Source: CBDFMR01 sp965249765
Lineage (GTDB): Bacteria; Bacteroidota; Bacteroidia; Chitinophagales; Saprospiraceae
Assembly: GCA_965249765.1 (NCBI GenBank)
Contig: CBDFMR010000005.1
Coordinates: 1,426,001 to 1,490,000, forward strand
Direction: 5' to 3'
DNA length: 64,000 bases
Shown: positions 44,378-52,746 of the stretch, piece by piece
Layout of the letters: each line of letters begins with the position of its first letter
Numbering within the stretch: the first letter of the stretch is position 1
The notes under the pieces: model-generated
Told to the model about the DNA's origin: nothing
The model's database searches: none
Seen by the model: only the letters and a program-made list of their open reading frames with translations
Made by a program: the position numbers and the translations under genes

Positions 44378-45506
44378 TAGGCTTTGTTGCATGAATGGAT
44401 GATAAAAGAGATGGAGATAGTATCTTTGAGAGACCAACCTTACAAAGCAAGCCACATGACAAAGCAAGAAACTAAGGTTGGGGAAAAGCAAAAAAAGCAG
44501 AAGAAAAACAAGTATAAGGTCACAAATTGGAGAGAATACAATAGGAGTCTTGTAAAACGAGGAGACATAACTATATGGTTTGATGAGGCCTTATTAGGCT
44601 GCTGGTATTACCAAGGTCCTAATCAAAAAGGAGCCCAGTATAAATATTCTGGGCAATGCATGAGGAGCTTGCTACAGCTCAAGGTAGTATTTGGGTTGAA
44701 GTACCGACAATTAGAGGGTTTTGCCAGTTCATTGTTAGGCATGATGGGGATAGAATTGAGCGTTCCGAGCTATTGTCAAATAAGCCGTAGGGCAAAACAA
44801 GTGGAAGTAAAAATGGATGTTCCCAAAACAAAGGGCCCCATGTTTATAGTATTTGATTCAACGGGACTCAAGGTATATGGAGAAGGGGAATGGAAGGTAC
44901 GTAAACATGGGTATAATAAGCGCAGGACGTGGCGTAAGCTACATTTGGGAGTAGATGAAAAGACCGGATATATACATGCACAGGTACTGACAAAAAACAG
45001 CAAAGGAGATGGAGATGCTCAGCAGGTTCCACAATTATTGGATCAGGTAAAAAGTCCTATAGACCGCTTTGGAGCAGATGGAGCCTATGACACATATGAA
45101 ATATGGGAAATGCTCAAGGAAAAACAGATAGAGGGGGTAATACCTCCACAGGAAAATGCAATGTACTGGGTAGATGAAAATGACGAGTTACTGGATCTTG
45201 ATCGCAATGAGATAATCAAGAAAATAGAAAAGGTGGGTCGAAAGAAATGGAAACAGCAAAGTGGATACCACAGACGGAGTTTATCAGAAACAGCAATGTT
45301 TCGATTCAAGACAATATTTGGCCCACAGCTATACTCCCGTCGGTTCGAAACCCAGCAAAGAGAGGCTGCCATAAAAGTAGCTTGCTTAAATAAAATGACA
45401 GGCCTTGGTATGCCCGTTTGCCAAAAAGTAGCTTAACCAAATGATTAATCAAGCGATAGCTAAGCTATTTTTAAAAAATTATTCATGCAACAAAGCCCTT
45501 CTCGTA
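44371..45506 (+). mobile_element. IS5-family (IS903 group) insertion sequence with 9-bp target duplication
   Basis: The element is 44380-45497 (1118 bp). Terminal repeats begin GGCTTTGTTGCATGAAT, close to the IS903 end sequence, and the other end is ATTCATGCAACAAAGCC. It is flanked by direct 9-bp repeats CTTCTCGTA (44371-44379, 45498-45506), the length IS903 makes. The empty site is preserved in IS110 copy 2. Confidence 0.93.
44399..45436 (+). CDS. IS5/IS903-type transposase
   Basis: DDE transposase with KYKVTNWREYNRSLVKRGDITIWFDE at the N-terminal region, the first Asp in FIVFDSTGLKVYG, the second in FGADGAYDT and the Glu/Arg region in SGYHRRSLSETAMFRFK. The frame is open from a TTG at 44384 in the inverted repeat; an ATG at 44399 or 44456 is a more natural start. 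It is intact and probably functional. Confidence 0.9.
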   Translation: MIKEMEIVSLRDQPYKASHMTKQETKVGEKQKKQKKNKYKVTNWREYNRSLVKRGDITIWFDEALLGCWYYQGPNQKGAQYKYSGQCMRSLLQLKVVFGLKYRQLEGFASSLLGMMGIELSVPSYCQISRRAKQVEVKMDVPKTKGPMFIVFDSTGLKVYGEGEWKVRKHGYNKRRTWRKLHLGVDEKTGYIHAQVLTKNSKGDGDAQQVPQLLDQVKSPIDRFGADGAYDTYEIWEMLKEKQIEGVIPPQENAMYWVDENDELLDLDRNEIIKKIEKVGRKKWKQQSGYHRRSLSETAMFRFKTIFGPQLYSRRFETQQREAAIKVACLNKMTGLGMPVCQKVA

Positions 45507-45682
45507 CCAGAATGACGCTGGGACTTGTCCACCGAAATGAACAGAGATACCATTAAATAAACCGGTCTCTGATAGAGCCAATTCTAAGATAAGATGTATT
45601 CACGTTAGCGAGGGAAATTAATTTGCTGTGGAGAGTTTTATAGCTTGCTTTCTAAAATTTGGAACTGCAAATCTGGGGAATT

Positions 45683-45757
45683 GCATGTAACGTATAATGA
45701 TATGTCGTCGTCTCTCTGAGGTACGAAGAGATATGCGATCATCATCTAGTGTTATCT
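45683..45757 (-). repeat. attC-like site
   Basis: GCATGTAACG, stem ATGATATG..TCTCT/AGAGA..ATCAT, then GTTATCT (45751-45757). It begins directly at the end of the IS110 copy 1 unit. Confidence 0.68.
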
Positions 45758-45770
45758 TTTCGGCTCTTTT

Positions 45771-46082
45771 TTACGCCACTGTTAGCTCCTTCTTCTCTAA
45801 TTCCACAGTCATCTTTACTTTTGCCCCTAAAGCCTCTAAAGCTCTTATGATTGTTCCTATTCGAAAGTCTTTAGTGTTGTTCTCCAGTTTAGAAATTTGC
45901 GCCTTCTGAACTCCCAAAAGGACTCCAAGGTCTCCTTGAGTCATGTTTTGCTTAATTCTTGCATCTTTAATCATCGTTCCAACTATATCCATTCGGAGAT
46001 CGTATTCAAAAATGTCCCGCTCAACCGTTCCTTGTTTACCAACTATTTCATCCGTAAAGTCATCAATTGATGTAAGTTTCAT
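45771..46082 (-). CDS. XRE-family antitoxin (HigA-like)
   Basis: This 103-residue protein has a helix-turn-helix (MTQGDLGVLLGVQKAQISKLENN, about residues 48-70). It follows the toxin gene by two bases in toxin-first order, as in higBA. It should bind the toxin and repress the promoter. Toxin-antitoxin pairs are common stabilising cargo of integron cassette arrays. Confidence 0.88.
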   Translation of the reverse strand: MKLTSIDDFTDEIVGKQGTVERDIFEYDLRMDIVGTMIKDARIKQNMTQGDLGVLLGVQKAQISKLENNTKDFRIGTIIRALEALGAKVKMTVELEKKELTVA

Positions 46083-46084
46083 AT

Positions 46085-46411
46085 TTACTGTTTTAAGTAT
46101 TTTTTTCTAATTTCCAACGCTTTAGCTATTTCTGATTCTGGCGTCTTTTGTGTCTTTTTCACAAATCCATGAGTACAGATTATGTATGATTTTTTAGTTG
46201 GATCCCAGAATGCAAGCAACCGAATTTGTTGTTTGTCATATCTGGTTCTAAATTCCCAAATATCCCCTGTTAGTTTCTTAAGAACCTTTGAATCATTAAC
46301 TTCTCTTGATTTTTGGATATTATAGGCTACTTTCTTTTGCAGCTTTTTATCAAGAGACTTAATGAAGGACTTTGCTTCATCTGTCAATAATACCTGAAAG
46401 TTCTTACTCAT
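46085..46411 (-). CDS. RelE/HigB-like toxin (Gp49-type)
   Basis: This 108-residue protein resembles phage-derived Gp49/HigB toxins: LTDEAKSFIKSLDKKLQKKV at the N-terminus, IWEFRTRYDKQQIRLLAFWD in the core and an ICTHGFVKKTQKTPESEI C-terminal segment. It is probably a ribosome-dependent or other mRNA endonuclease. It is upstream of its antitoxin gene. Confidence 0.88.
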   Translation of the reverse strand: MSKNFQVLLTDEAKSFIKSLDKKLQKKVAYNIQKSREVNDSKVLKKLTGDIWEFRTRYDKQQIRLLAFWDPTKKSYIICTHGFVKKTQKTPESEIAKALEIRKKYLKQ

Positions 46412-46489
46412 CTATTTGAAACTAATAACAGCTTAAATATACGAAAAGTTTCCTTATTGGGAATAATGATTCTTTTTTCTTGCTTCTGA

Positions 46490-47899
46490 CTAACGTTCTC
46501 TAACCCCTTGATTATCAATTCTCTTTTTCTCGTAAGCTAATTTGTATTTCTGTCTGCTGAAGATTCCCAAATCATTGGGGTCAATACCAAATTTACTAAT
46601 TTTCTTTCTGAGCTGAGCTATAGCTCTTCGTTTTTCATCAAGGAATACATATTGATTTGTTGGATTGTATTGCTCCCTCTTGGTAACCATATTCCAAAGG
46701 ATGACTGCAAGTTTTCTGGCGGTTGCTGTGATAGCTGCTTGTCTACCTTTTCGAAAAGCTATCTTTTTGAAGAACTTACCTAGATCCGAGTCTTTTAAAT
46801 TGCCAACTGCATTTGCAGCATTTCTCAAAGCGATCTTAAGTCGATTACTTCCTTTAGGTATTCTATTGGACAGGATTCTTCCTCCACTCATTTTGTTGTT
46901 GGGGGCCAACCTAAGCCATGAAGCAAACTTCTTGGCAGAAGAGAATTTCTTCAGCCCTTCTGGACCTATTTCGCTCATGAATGTGAGAACTGTACTGTGG
47001 CTTACTCCTGGTATTGCCATCAGGTCAACTCCATTAAAGTATTGATATGATATTATATTTAAATCAATACCTTTTAGGCCATTCTTATTTTGTTTCTTAT
47101 ATGGTTTTTTGGTAGGAAGATCGTCGACTACTCCTTGCTTCTGATTAATAAAATTCTGCAAGAAATCTGCAATTTCAAAATCACATTCTTTTATCATAGA
47201 TTGATAGAATCTGTATCGCTTGAACTCTTGCTTCAGCCCAAAGAGGTAATCTTTTCTTTCATTTGACACTAAGGCCTTGGCAATCTCCTCTTCTGATTTT
47301 TTGCAATTGTAATGTCTGTGAGTTGCTAGAGATTTTGGATCTAAATCACCATTACAAATTGCTTCTATTATTTTGATTCCTGTAAGACCAGTCACATCTC
47401 TGACGACCACATCTAGTCTGAAATTTAGCCACTTGAGAAACTTCTGCATTTTATGTGATGTGTCGGCTTTTTGAGCGATCATCTTGGCTCTATGTCTACA
47501 TAAAGTTCTCAGCTTCTCAGTGGTTTCATCTGGCAAAAAACTTGCTGGAAGTAAACCCAGAGTATGCATCTTTTGTATCCATTGACAATCTAGTACATCT
47601 GTCTTTTTCCGATTGATATTCTTTGTAAACTTACCATTGGTAAGTATGACCTCAAGACCTGAATTCATCAGCTCTACAAAGAGGTTCTGCCAGTAGGTTC
47701 CAGTGGACTCCATAGCTACACTAGTGATATCTTTTGAGTGCAACCATTTTGATAGTGCTTTTAGATCTTCGGCATACACTCCGAATTCTCTTACATCTTT
47801 GTTTGCTTGACCTAATGCCACAAAGTGACTTCGGCTTCCTACATCTATCCCCGCACAATTAGGATTGATGATTTGCATCGAGATTGCCTTCTTTTCCAT
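46490..47899 (-). CDS. IS110-family DEDD transposase (recombinase), copy 2
   Basis: The 469 residues are identical to the copy 1 protein; only a silent difference is visible near 47723. All DEDD residues and the serine segment are present. See copy 1 for domain details. Confidence 0.92.
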   Translation of the reverse strand: MEKKAISMQIINPNCAGIDVGSRSHFVALGQANKDVREFGVYAEDLKALSKWLHSKDITSVAMESTGTYWQNLFVELMNSGLEVILTNGKFTKNINRKKTDVLDCQWIQKMHTLGLLPASFLPDETTEKLRTLCRHRAKMIAQKADTSHKMQKFLKWLNFRLDVVVRDVTGLTGIKIIEAICNGDLDPKSLATHRHYNCKKSEEEIAKALVSNERKDYLFGLKQEFKRYRFYQSMIKECDFEIADFLQNFINQKQGVVDDLPTKKPYKKQNKNGLKGIDLNIISYQYFNGVDLMAIPGVSHSTVLTFMSEIGPEGLKKFSSAKKFASWLRLAPNNKMSGGRILSNRIPKGSNRLKIALRNAANAVGNLKDSDLGKFFKKIAFRKGRQAAITATARKLAVILWNMVTKREQYNPTNQYVFLDEKRRAIAQLRKKISKFGIDPNDLGIFSRQKYKLAYEKKRIDNQGVRER

Positions 47900-48223
47900 T
47901 TTATAGATTTAGATTATAAAATAGACTCTAACAAGAAGTATCTTTATTATTGAAAATTATTCTGATCGGGGTTCACGCCAAAGCGTGACCACCATTGAAA
48001 TTTATCAACTGTCCCTAAACGTGAATTAGGGACTTTTTACTTCTCGTACCAGAATGACGCTGGGACTTGTCCACCGAAATGAACAGAGATACCATTAAAT
48101 AAACCGGTCTCTGATAGAGCCAATTCTAAGATAAGATGTATTCACGTTAGCGAGGGAAATTAATTTGCTGTGGAGAGTTTTATAGCTTGCTTTCTAAAAT
48201 TTGGAACTGCAAATCTGGGGAAT
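47900..48223 (-). ncRNA. Candidate bridge RNA and end region of IS110 copy 2
   Basis: The noncoding region upstream of the transposase has two compact hairpins (near 47968-47988 and 48010-48035) and about 177 further bases shared only by the two full copies. IS110-group bridge RNAs are made from this side. The RNA boundaries cannot be set from sequence alone. Confidence 0.5.
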
Positions 48224-48225
48224 GA

Positions 48226-48357
48226 CCTATAACGATCCATGATAGCGAGTGTGCGTCTAAACCGTTTCCTATTTTAAAAGTACAAATTTAATTCTTCAGT
48301 TAGTATGAGTCGTTTCGGAGAATAAGACGCATACTCTGCTATCTATTGTTAGAGATA
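48226..48357 (-). repeat. attC-like site with long stem
   Basis: CCTATAACG, arms GATAGCGAGTGTGCGTCT and AGACGCATACTCTGCTATC, then GTTAGAGATA (48348-48357), the exact complement of TATCTCTAAC at 50544-50553. Confidence 0.8.
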
Positions 48358-48470
48358 GTCTTTTTAGTCTTTTGTGCTCCAGTTTTCTATAATAGTTTTG
48401 ATCTACTTAAAGTTCAAAATTGAATTCTCCAAAAATTCTTAATGAGTTATAGAGTCGTTAATACTGAGCA

Positions 48471-49640
48471 TTAGGGACCAAAAGTAATGCTACAAATTAG
48501 ATCACTTTCTGGACCAGTTTGCAATGTACCTGAGGCATCGAGATATTGAACCTGAACAGTCCAGTTATATGTCTGATTATTTGATAAATTAGGAAACAAG
48601 TAAAAGAAAGTTCTAGGGTTATTCCCTGGTAAAGTATAAGTTGAAACTGGATTTCCAGCCAGATCATAGAAGGTAATTATATATTCAACGGCTCCATATA
48701 CGCTTGTAGCTGAGGAGTATGTGTTCATAGTTGTAAATGTACTCCCGCATGGTAATTCGCTTAATGGTTCTTCAAATGTAATTGTGCAATTTTGATTGCT
48801 TTCGGGTCCAGTCTGCAAAGTACCTGAGGCATCAAGATATTGAACTTGCACAGTCCAATTATATGTTTGGTTGTAAAATATATCAGAGAATAAGTAAAAG
48901 AAAGTTCTAGGGTTATTCCCTGGTAAAGTATAAGTTGAAACTAGATTTCCAGCCAGATCATAGAAGGTAATTATATATCCAACGGCTCCATGTACATTTG
49001 TTGCTGCGGTATAAGTGCTCATAGTTGTATACGAATTCCCGCATGGCAATACGCTTAATGGTTCTTCAAAAGTAATTGTGCAATTTTGATTGCTTTCGGG
49101 TCCAGTTTGCAAAGTGCCTGAGGTATCAAGATATTGAACCTGAACAGTCCAATTATATGTTTGGTTGTAAAATATATCAGAGAATAAGTAAAAGAAAGTT
49201 CTAGGGTTAGTCCCTGGTAAAGTATAAGTTGAAACTAGATTTCCAGCCAGATCATAGAAGGTAATTATATATCCAACGGCTCCATGTACATTTGTTGCTG
49301 CGGTATAAGTGCTCATAGTTGTATACGAATTCCCGCATGGCAATACGCTTAATGGTTCTTCAAAAGTAATAGTGCAATTTTGATTGCTTTCAGGTCCAGT
49401 TTGCAAAGTGCCTGAGTCATCAAGATATTGAACCTGAACAGTCCAATTATATGTTTGGTTGTAAAATATATCAGAGAATAAGTAAAAGAAAGTTCTAGGG
49501 TTAGTCCCTGGTAAAGTATAAGTTGAAACTAGATTTCCAGCCAGATCATAGAAGGTAATTATATATCCAACGGCTCCAGGTACTGCTGTGGCGGCAGAAT
49601 AAGTACTCATGGTTGTATATGAATTTCCACATGGCAGTGT
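48471..49640 (-). repeat. Four 294-bp coding tandem repeats
   Basis: Equivalent GCATGG positions recur at 48747, 49041, 49335 and 49629, a constant 294 bases (98 codons). The two middle copies are almost identical; the outer ones have diverged more. The pattern allows copy-number change by recombination. Confidence 0.9.
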
Positions 49641-50375
49641 AGAGCAATATAGGCTCTGATTTACCTGAACAATTTCTGTAGCGGTACAACCAATAATGTC
49701 AGTTACAATTACTGTGTAATTTCCTATACCTAATCCTTCTGCTGTTTGGGTTGTTTGTCCATCGCTCCATAAGTAAGTGTATGGTGTTGTGCCTCCTATC
49801 GGATTTACGGTGGCTGTGCCATTATCGCTACAAGTTTCTGTTGCTGAGATGTCAGATAAATCAATACCTTGGAAAATTGTAATTATCACATCATCTGTTG
49901 CCGTACAACCATTATTGTCAGTTACTGTAACGGAGTAGCTGCCAGAAATACTTACATTTATGGTTTGTGTAGTTTCTCCATCTCCCCATAAATATAAATC
50001 TTGTCCGACTCCAGCATCCAATACTGTAGTCGCTCCATCGCAGAACTGTTGGTCAGGTCCTAAGTTAACTATTGGGTTGGGAAAAATGGTTACAGAAAAC
50101 TCTTTTAAATATGTAAAATCACATATGCCATCACCGTCAAGATCGTATCCAACTTCAACCGTATAAGTTCCACTAGTATTAACTTGAATAGTTTGGACTC
50201 CAGATGCCCCAGTACTCCAAGCATAACAATTGTAGTCATTGCAGCCAGCATCTAAAATGATTTGACCACAGCTTTCTATTGGAGGAAAAACTATTGTTTG
50301 TGAAGTGAGGATGCTTTGTCCAATTAGTCCACATGCTAGTATACTTGTGATTAGTGATAATATTAGGTTTTTCAT
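48471..50375 (-). CDS. SprB-like repeat surface protein
   Basis: This 634-residue protein has a signal peptide, then two SprB/PKD-like segments (ITVTDNNGCTATDDV, IVTDIIGCTATEIV). Four near-identical 98-residue repeats follow, each starting LPCGNS or LPCGST and ending around CTITFEEP. SprB-type repeats occur in gliding adhesins. No type IX C-terminal domain is present; the protein ends inside the last repeat, so either it is truncated or anchored otherwise. It is the only gene of a cassette with perfect 10-base end complementarity. Confidence 0.8.
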   Translation of the reverse strand: MKNLILSLITSILACGLIGQSILTSQTIVFPPIESCGQIILDAGCNDYNCYAWSTGASGVQTIQVNTSGTYTVEVGYDLDGDGICDFTYLKEFSVTIFPNPIVNLGPDQQFCDGATTVLDAGVGQDLYLWGDGETTQTINVSISGSYSVTVTDNNGCTATDDVIITIFQGIDLSDISATETCSDNGTATVNPIGGTTPYTYLWSDGQTTQTAEGLGIGNYTVIVTDIIGCTATEIVQVNQSLYCSTLPCGNSYTTMSTYSAATAVPGAVGYIITFYDLAGNLVSTYTLPGTNPRTFFYLFSDIFYNQTYNWTVQVQYLDDSGTLQTGPESNQNCTITFEEPLSVLPCGNSYTTMSTYTAATNVHGAVGYIITFYDLAGNLVSTYTLPGTNPRTFFYLFSDIFYNQTYNWTVQVQYLDTSGTLQTGPESNQNCTITFEEPLSVLPCGNSYTTMSTYTAATNVHGAVGYIITFYDLAGNLVSTYTLPGNNPRTFFYLFSDIFYNQTYNWTVQVQYLDASGTLQTGPESNQNCTITFEEPLSELPCGSTFTTMNTYSSATSVYGAVEYIITFYDLAGNPVSTYTLPGNNPRTFFYLFPNLSNNQTYNWTVQVQYLDASGTLQTGPESDLICSITFGP

Positions 50376-50543
50376 AATTCGATAATTTATATATACAATC
50401 TTACCTAAGATAAGGAATATTGAATAATAAGCCTTCTATTTCAATATGAAGCTTGTTACAGTTTCATTGATCAATGTGTTCTTACTGTAAAGTCTTGGAG
50501 TACATTTTATTCCAGATATATTCTTGACTTCAACTAATCTGAT

Positions 50544-50616
50544 TATCTCTAACGGTTCTGTGATATGGAGTGGACGCAGCGATAGCAAGTCTGATCTCAT
50601 ATCACTTGTTGTGCTT
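50544..50616 (-). repeat. attC-like site
   Basis: TATCTCTAACGG, stem GTGATATGGAG/CTCATATCAC, then GTTGTGCTT (50608-50616), exactly complementary to AAGCACAAC at 51389-51397. Confidence 0.85.
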
Positions 50617-50629
50617 TGGTTACTTATAA

Positions 50630-51364
50630 TTATTGCATCTCAATTAATCGATTGAGTACCTTTTCAGTTGCAGCCATTATTAATTCTCTATTTATATTTC
50701 CTTTATCATTCATCCACTTACGTGAGGTTACATAACTTTCAAAGCTCCTGTATAAATCGTCGGGGACTATTCTCGACCAGGCTTTTTCTGCTAATGGTCC
50801 TCTTAGCGCTTTATATTCTCCAATTGAATATTTTTTCATCATCTCTTGAAATTGAAGATTATGGTTATTTATTTGTGTCTTAATTATATCACTTCTTATT
50901 GTTTGAACGGTTTGCAAATCAATTAAATAATCATATGTGGTATCATCATAATATTCAAGGATTCCATTAGATTGTATGGCAAGCAAAGTTTTGTTATTTA
51001 GAGGTCTGAATGTTTTAAAGTCAGTAGGTAATTCATTTCTTGCTATTTTTATTAAAGAATCATTATTGACGCTAAGGCTTGACAGTCTTTCAATTAAATT
51101 TTGAAGAACTTTATTGTCACTTAATGCAAAGTCAGTTTGTTCGTTTAGAATGATTATGTCTTGTTTTAGGTCCTTAATTAGGGATTCTGTATAGTTAGAC
51201 AGTGTTGACTTAGTTTTACGAGTCTCATTCCAATTATTAATTGCTAATGCAATCAAAATACCGACAACTACTAAAACAATCTCTCCAACAGCATATTTCA
51301 AATACTTTCCGGTTTTCCCTTCTGATAGTAAATTTTGTCTAATTTTTCTAAAGAATTTAATCAT
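50630..51364 (-). CDS. DUF6090 family protein, paralogue A
   Basis: This 244-residue protein starts with the DUF6090 signature MIKFFRKIRQNLLSEG and a single membrane helix (about residues 24-42), then NNWNE and a helical soluble domain. Function is unknown. The first 40 residues are nearly identical to paralogue B in the next cassette; the rest has diverged strongly. Confidence 0.78.
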   Translation of the reverse strand: MIKFFRKIRQNLLSEGKTGKYLKYAVGEIVLVVVGILIALAINNWNETRKTKSTLSNYTESLIKDLKQDIIILNEQTDFALSDNKVLQNLIERLSSLSVNNDSLIKIARNELPTDFKTFRPLNNKTLLAIQSNGILEYYDDTTYDYLIDLQTVQTIRSDIIKTQINNHNLQFQEMMKKYSIGEYKALRGPLAEKAWSRIVPDDLYRSFESYVTSRKWMNDKGNINRELIMAATEKVLNRLIEMQ

Positions 51365-51388
51365 AGGTTAATTTGGTTTGTGTTAATG

Positions 51389-51459
51389 AAGCACAACGTC
51401 CCGCATAAATGGCGTGAGGGCGCATAGCCCTCATGAACATTTTATGCATTGTTGTGCTT
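51389..51459 (-). repeat. attC-like site
   Basis: AAGCACAACG, stem GCATAAATGGCGTGAGGGC/AGCCCTCATGAACATTTTATGC, then GTTGTGCTT (51451-51459), exactly complementary to AAGCACAAC at 52281-52289. Confidence 0.88.
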
Positions 51460-51479
51460 TCGTTATTCCATACGATATT

Positions 51480-52256
51480 TTAATGTAATACTTTTAATAG
51501 AGATTCCGTTTGTGATCTGGCAGTTTTTAACCTCTTTATGTGGATGGAAGCTATGAGTCCTTTGAATCTGATCAAATTCAATAAGGCTAATTCGTTTTCA
51601 GGGTTAGAAATATTAGCTTCAATTATATTCATAAGATGGTTCGGAGTTTCGTAATCATTAAAAGTGGCATCCATTCCTCTATAAATTTCATCATTATTTG
51701 AATTGCCCATAAATTCAAATATGGAAAGAGTTTTTGAACTGATAACGTGGTCCTTATAGTCGTTATTTTTTTCAATAATCTGATCGGTAAGCTTTAAATC
51801 TTCATAATATCTAACCATAAGATTTTTGAGAACAGAGTTGGTAATTAGGTCTAAATTGCCAGTAGATAGTAATTCTGTATATGTAGGTTGTGTTATAGCA
51901 AAGGACCATCTGTCGTTAAGGGCCGATATTAGTACAAGGTCTTCTTTTACAGGCCTGAATTTTTTATATTTTTTATAATTATTAGCAGCTTTAGTTAGGT
52001 TATTAAATATTTGCGTTTCACCTTTAAGAGTTCTATCTATTATCTTTAATTGATTGTTTAGATCACTTGCTAGATTAATTAGATAGTTGTCTTCTTTTAA
52101 GTGATTTATTCTATTGTTATTCCAATTATTTACAGAAAGAGCAATCAAAATTCCGATTACAACCAGAACAATTTCTCCAATTGCATATTTCAAGTACTTT
52201 CCAGTTTTACCTTCCGAAAGCAAGTTCTGTCTAATTTTTCTAAAGAATTTTATCAT
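51480..52256 (-). CDS. DUF6090 family protein, paralogue B
   Basis: This 258-residue protein has the same N-terminal signature and membrane helix as paralogue A. The soluble part is different in sequence (NNRINHLKEDNYLINLASDL) but similar in length and helical pattern. Its gene sits at the same distance (33 bases) from its cassette boundary as paralogue A. Confidence 0.78.
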   Translation of the reverse strand: MIKFFRKIRQNLLSEGKTGKYLKYAIGEIVLVVIGILIALSVNNWNNNRINHLKEDNYLINLASDLNNQLKIIDRTLKGETQIFNNLTKAANNYKKYKKFRPVKEDLVLISALNDRWSFAITQPTYTELLSTGNLDLITNSVLKNLMVRYYEDLKLTDQIIEKNNDYKDHVISSKTLSIFEFMGNSNNDEIYRGMDATFNDYETPNHLMNIIEANISNPENELALLNLIRFKGLIASIHIKRLKTARSQTESLLKVLH

Positions 52257-52280
52257 TGGTTATTTTAGTTTGACCTAATG

Positions 52281-52353
52281 AAGCACAACGGTTCAGTATA
52301 TGAAGCGTAGCATCCCGATAGGGTGCTATGATTTCATATACAATGTTAGCCAC
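52281..52353 (-). repeat. attC-like site
   Basis: AAGCACAACGG, stem GTATATGAA..CGTAGCATCCC/GGGTGCTATGATTTCATATAC, then GTTAGCCAC (52345-52353), exactly complementary to GTGGCTAAC at 55079-55087. Confidence 0.88.
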
Positions 52354-52680
52354 TGGCATTCTTCATATTTACTTTGTAGGTTAACGGTAGTTCACAAAGA
52401 GTTGACAAGTCACCATTTATTATCATCAATTCAGCATTGTCGTTTTCTTCATCAAAACTATGCACTCGATAAAGTCGGTAATATTCATTTTCAATTTTGC
52501 TTCGTTCTAATTCATTTCTTGTTATGTAAAAGGTTGAGTTCGCACTTCCTTTTGTGGTCTTAACTTCAATATATATTTTGTTACCACGAAAGAAAGAATG
52601 TAATAGCCAAGTCCGTCTCCTTCTTCTTTGGCAACGTATTTTACTTATTCTGCCAACTTTGTCAAGTTTGCTTTTAAAGT
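52345..52680 (-). pseudogene. DUF3883 (NO VEIN-like) protein fragment
   Basis: The minus strand reads KIYIEVKTTKGS..FYITRNELERSK..YYRLYRVHSF, the end of a DUF3883 domain, down to a stop inside the attC R-box. Upstream, VAKEEGDGLGYYILSF lies in another frame (shift near 52590), and a TAA interrupts LTKLAE further up. The N-terminus is missing. DUF3883 domains often sit in restriction or defence proteins. Confidence 0.7.
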
Positions 52681-52746
52681 AAAATCGATATCATTAGAGA
52701 ACTAAAGAGTGCCCTGAAGGATATTAAGGAGAGGAAGGCTATTTTA

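Larger units (their letters stand above)
42816..45681 (-). mobile_element. IS110-family element, copy 1, split by an IS903-type insertion
   Basis: Shares with copy 2 (46485-48223) a unit starting TCTGACTAACG and ending ...CTGGGGAAT. The unit holds the transposase and a noncoding upstream region, and is cut at 44379/44380 by the IS903-type element; the rest resumes at 45498/45507. The two copies differ by very few bases, so duplication is recent. The exact left end is uncertain because a third remnant stops at TTCTCG (equivalent to 44377). Confidence 0.82.
46485..48223 (-). mobile_element. IS110-family element, copy 2 (uninterrupted)
   Basis: A 1739-base unit, from TCTGACTAACG to CTGGGGAAT, nearly identical to copy 1. 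It lies between the toxin-antitoxin pair and the following attC-like site. The transposase stop is 5 bases from one end; the other end has about 320 noncoding bases. Confidence 0.85.

Noticed and set aside
42996..47045. 126-codon plus-strand frames opposite the IS110 transposases
   Set aside because: Antisense shadows of the transposase gene, identical because the element is duplicated.
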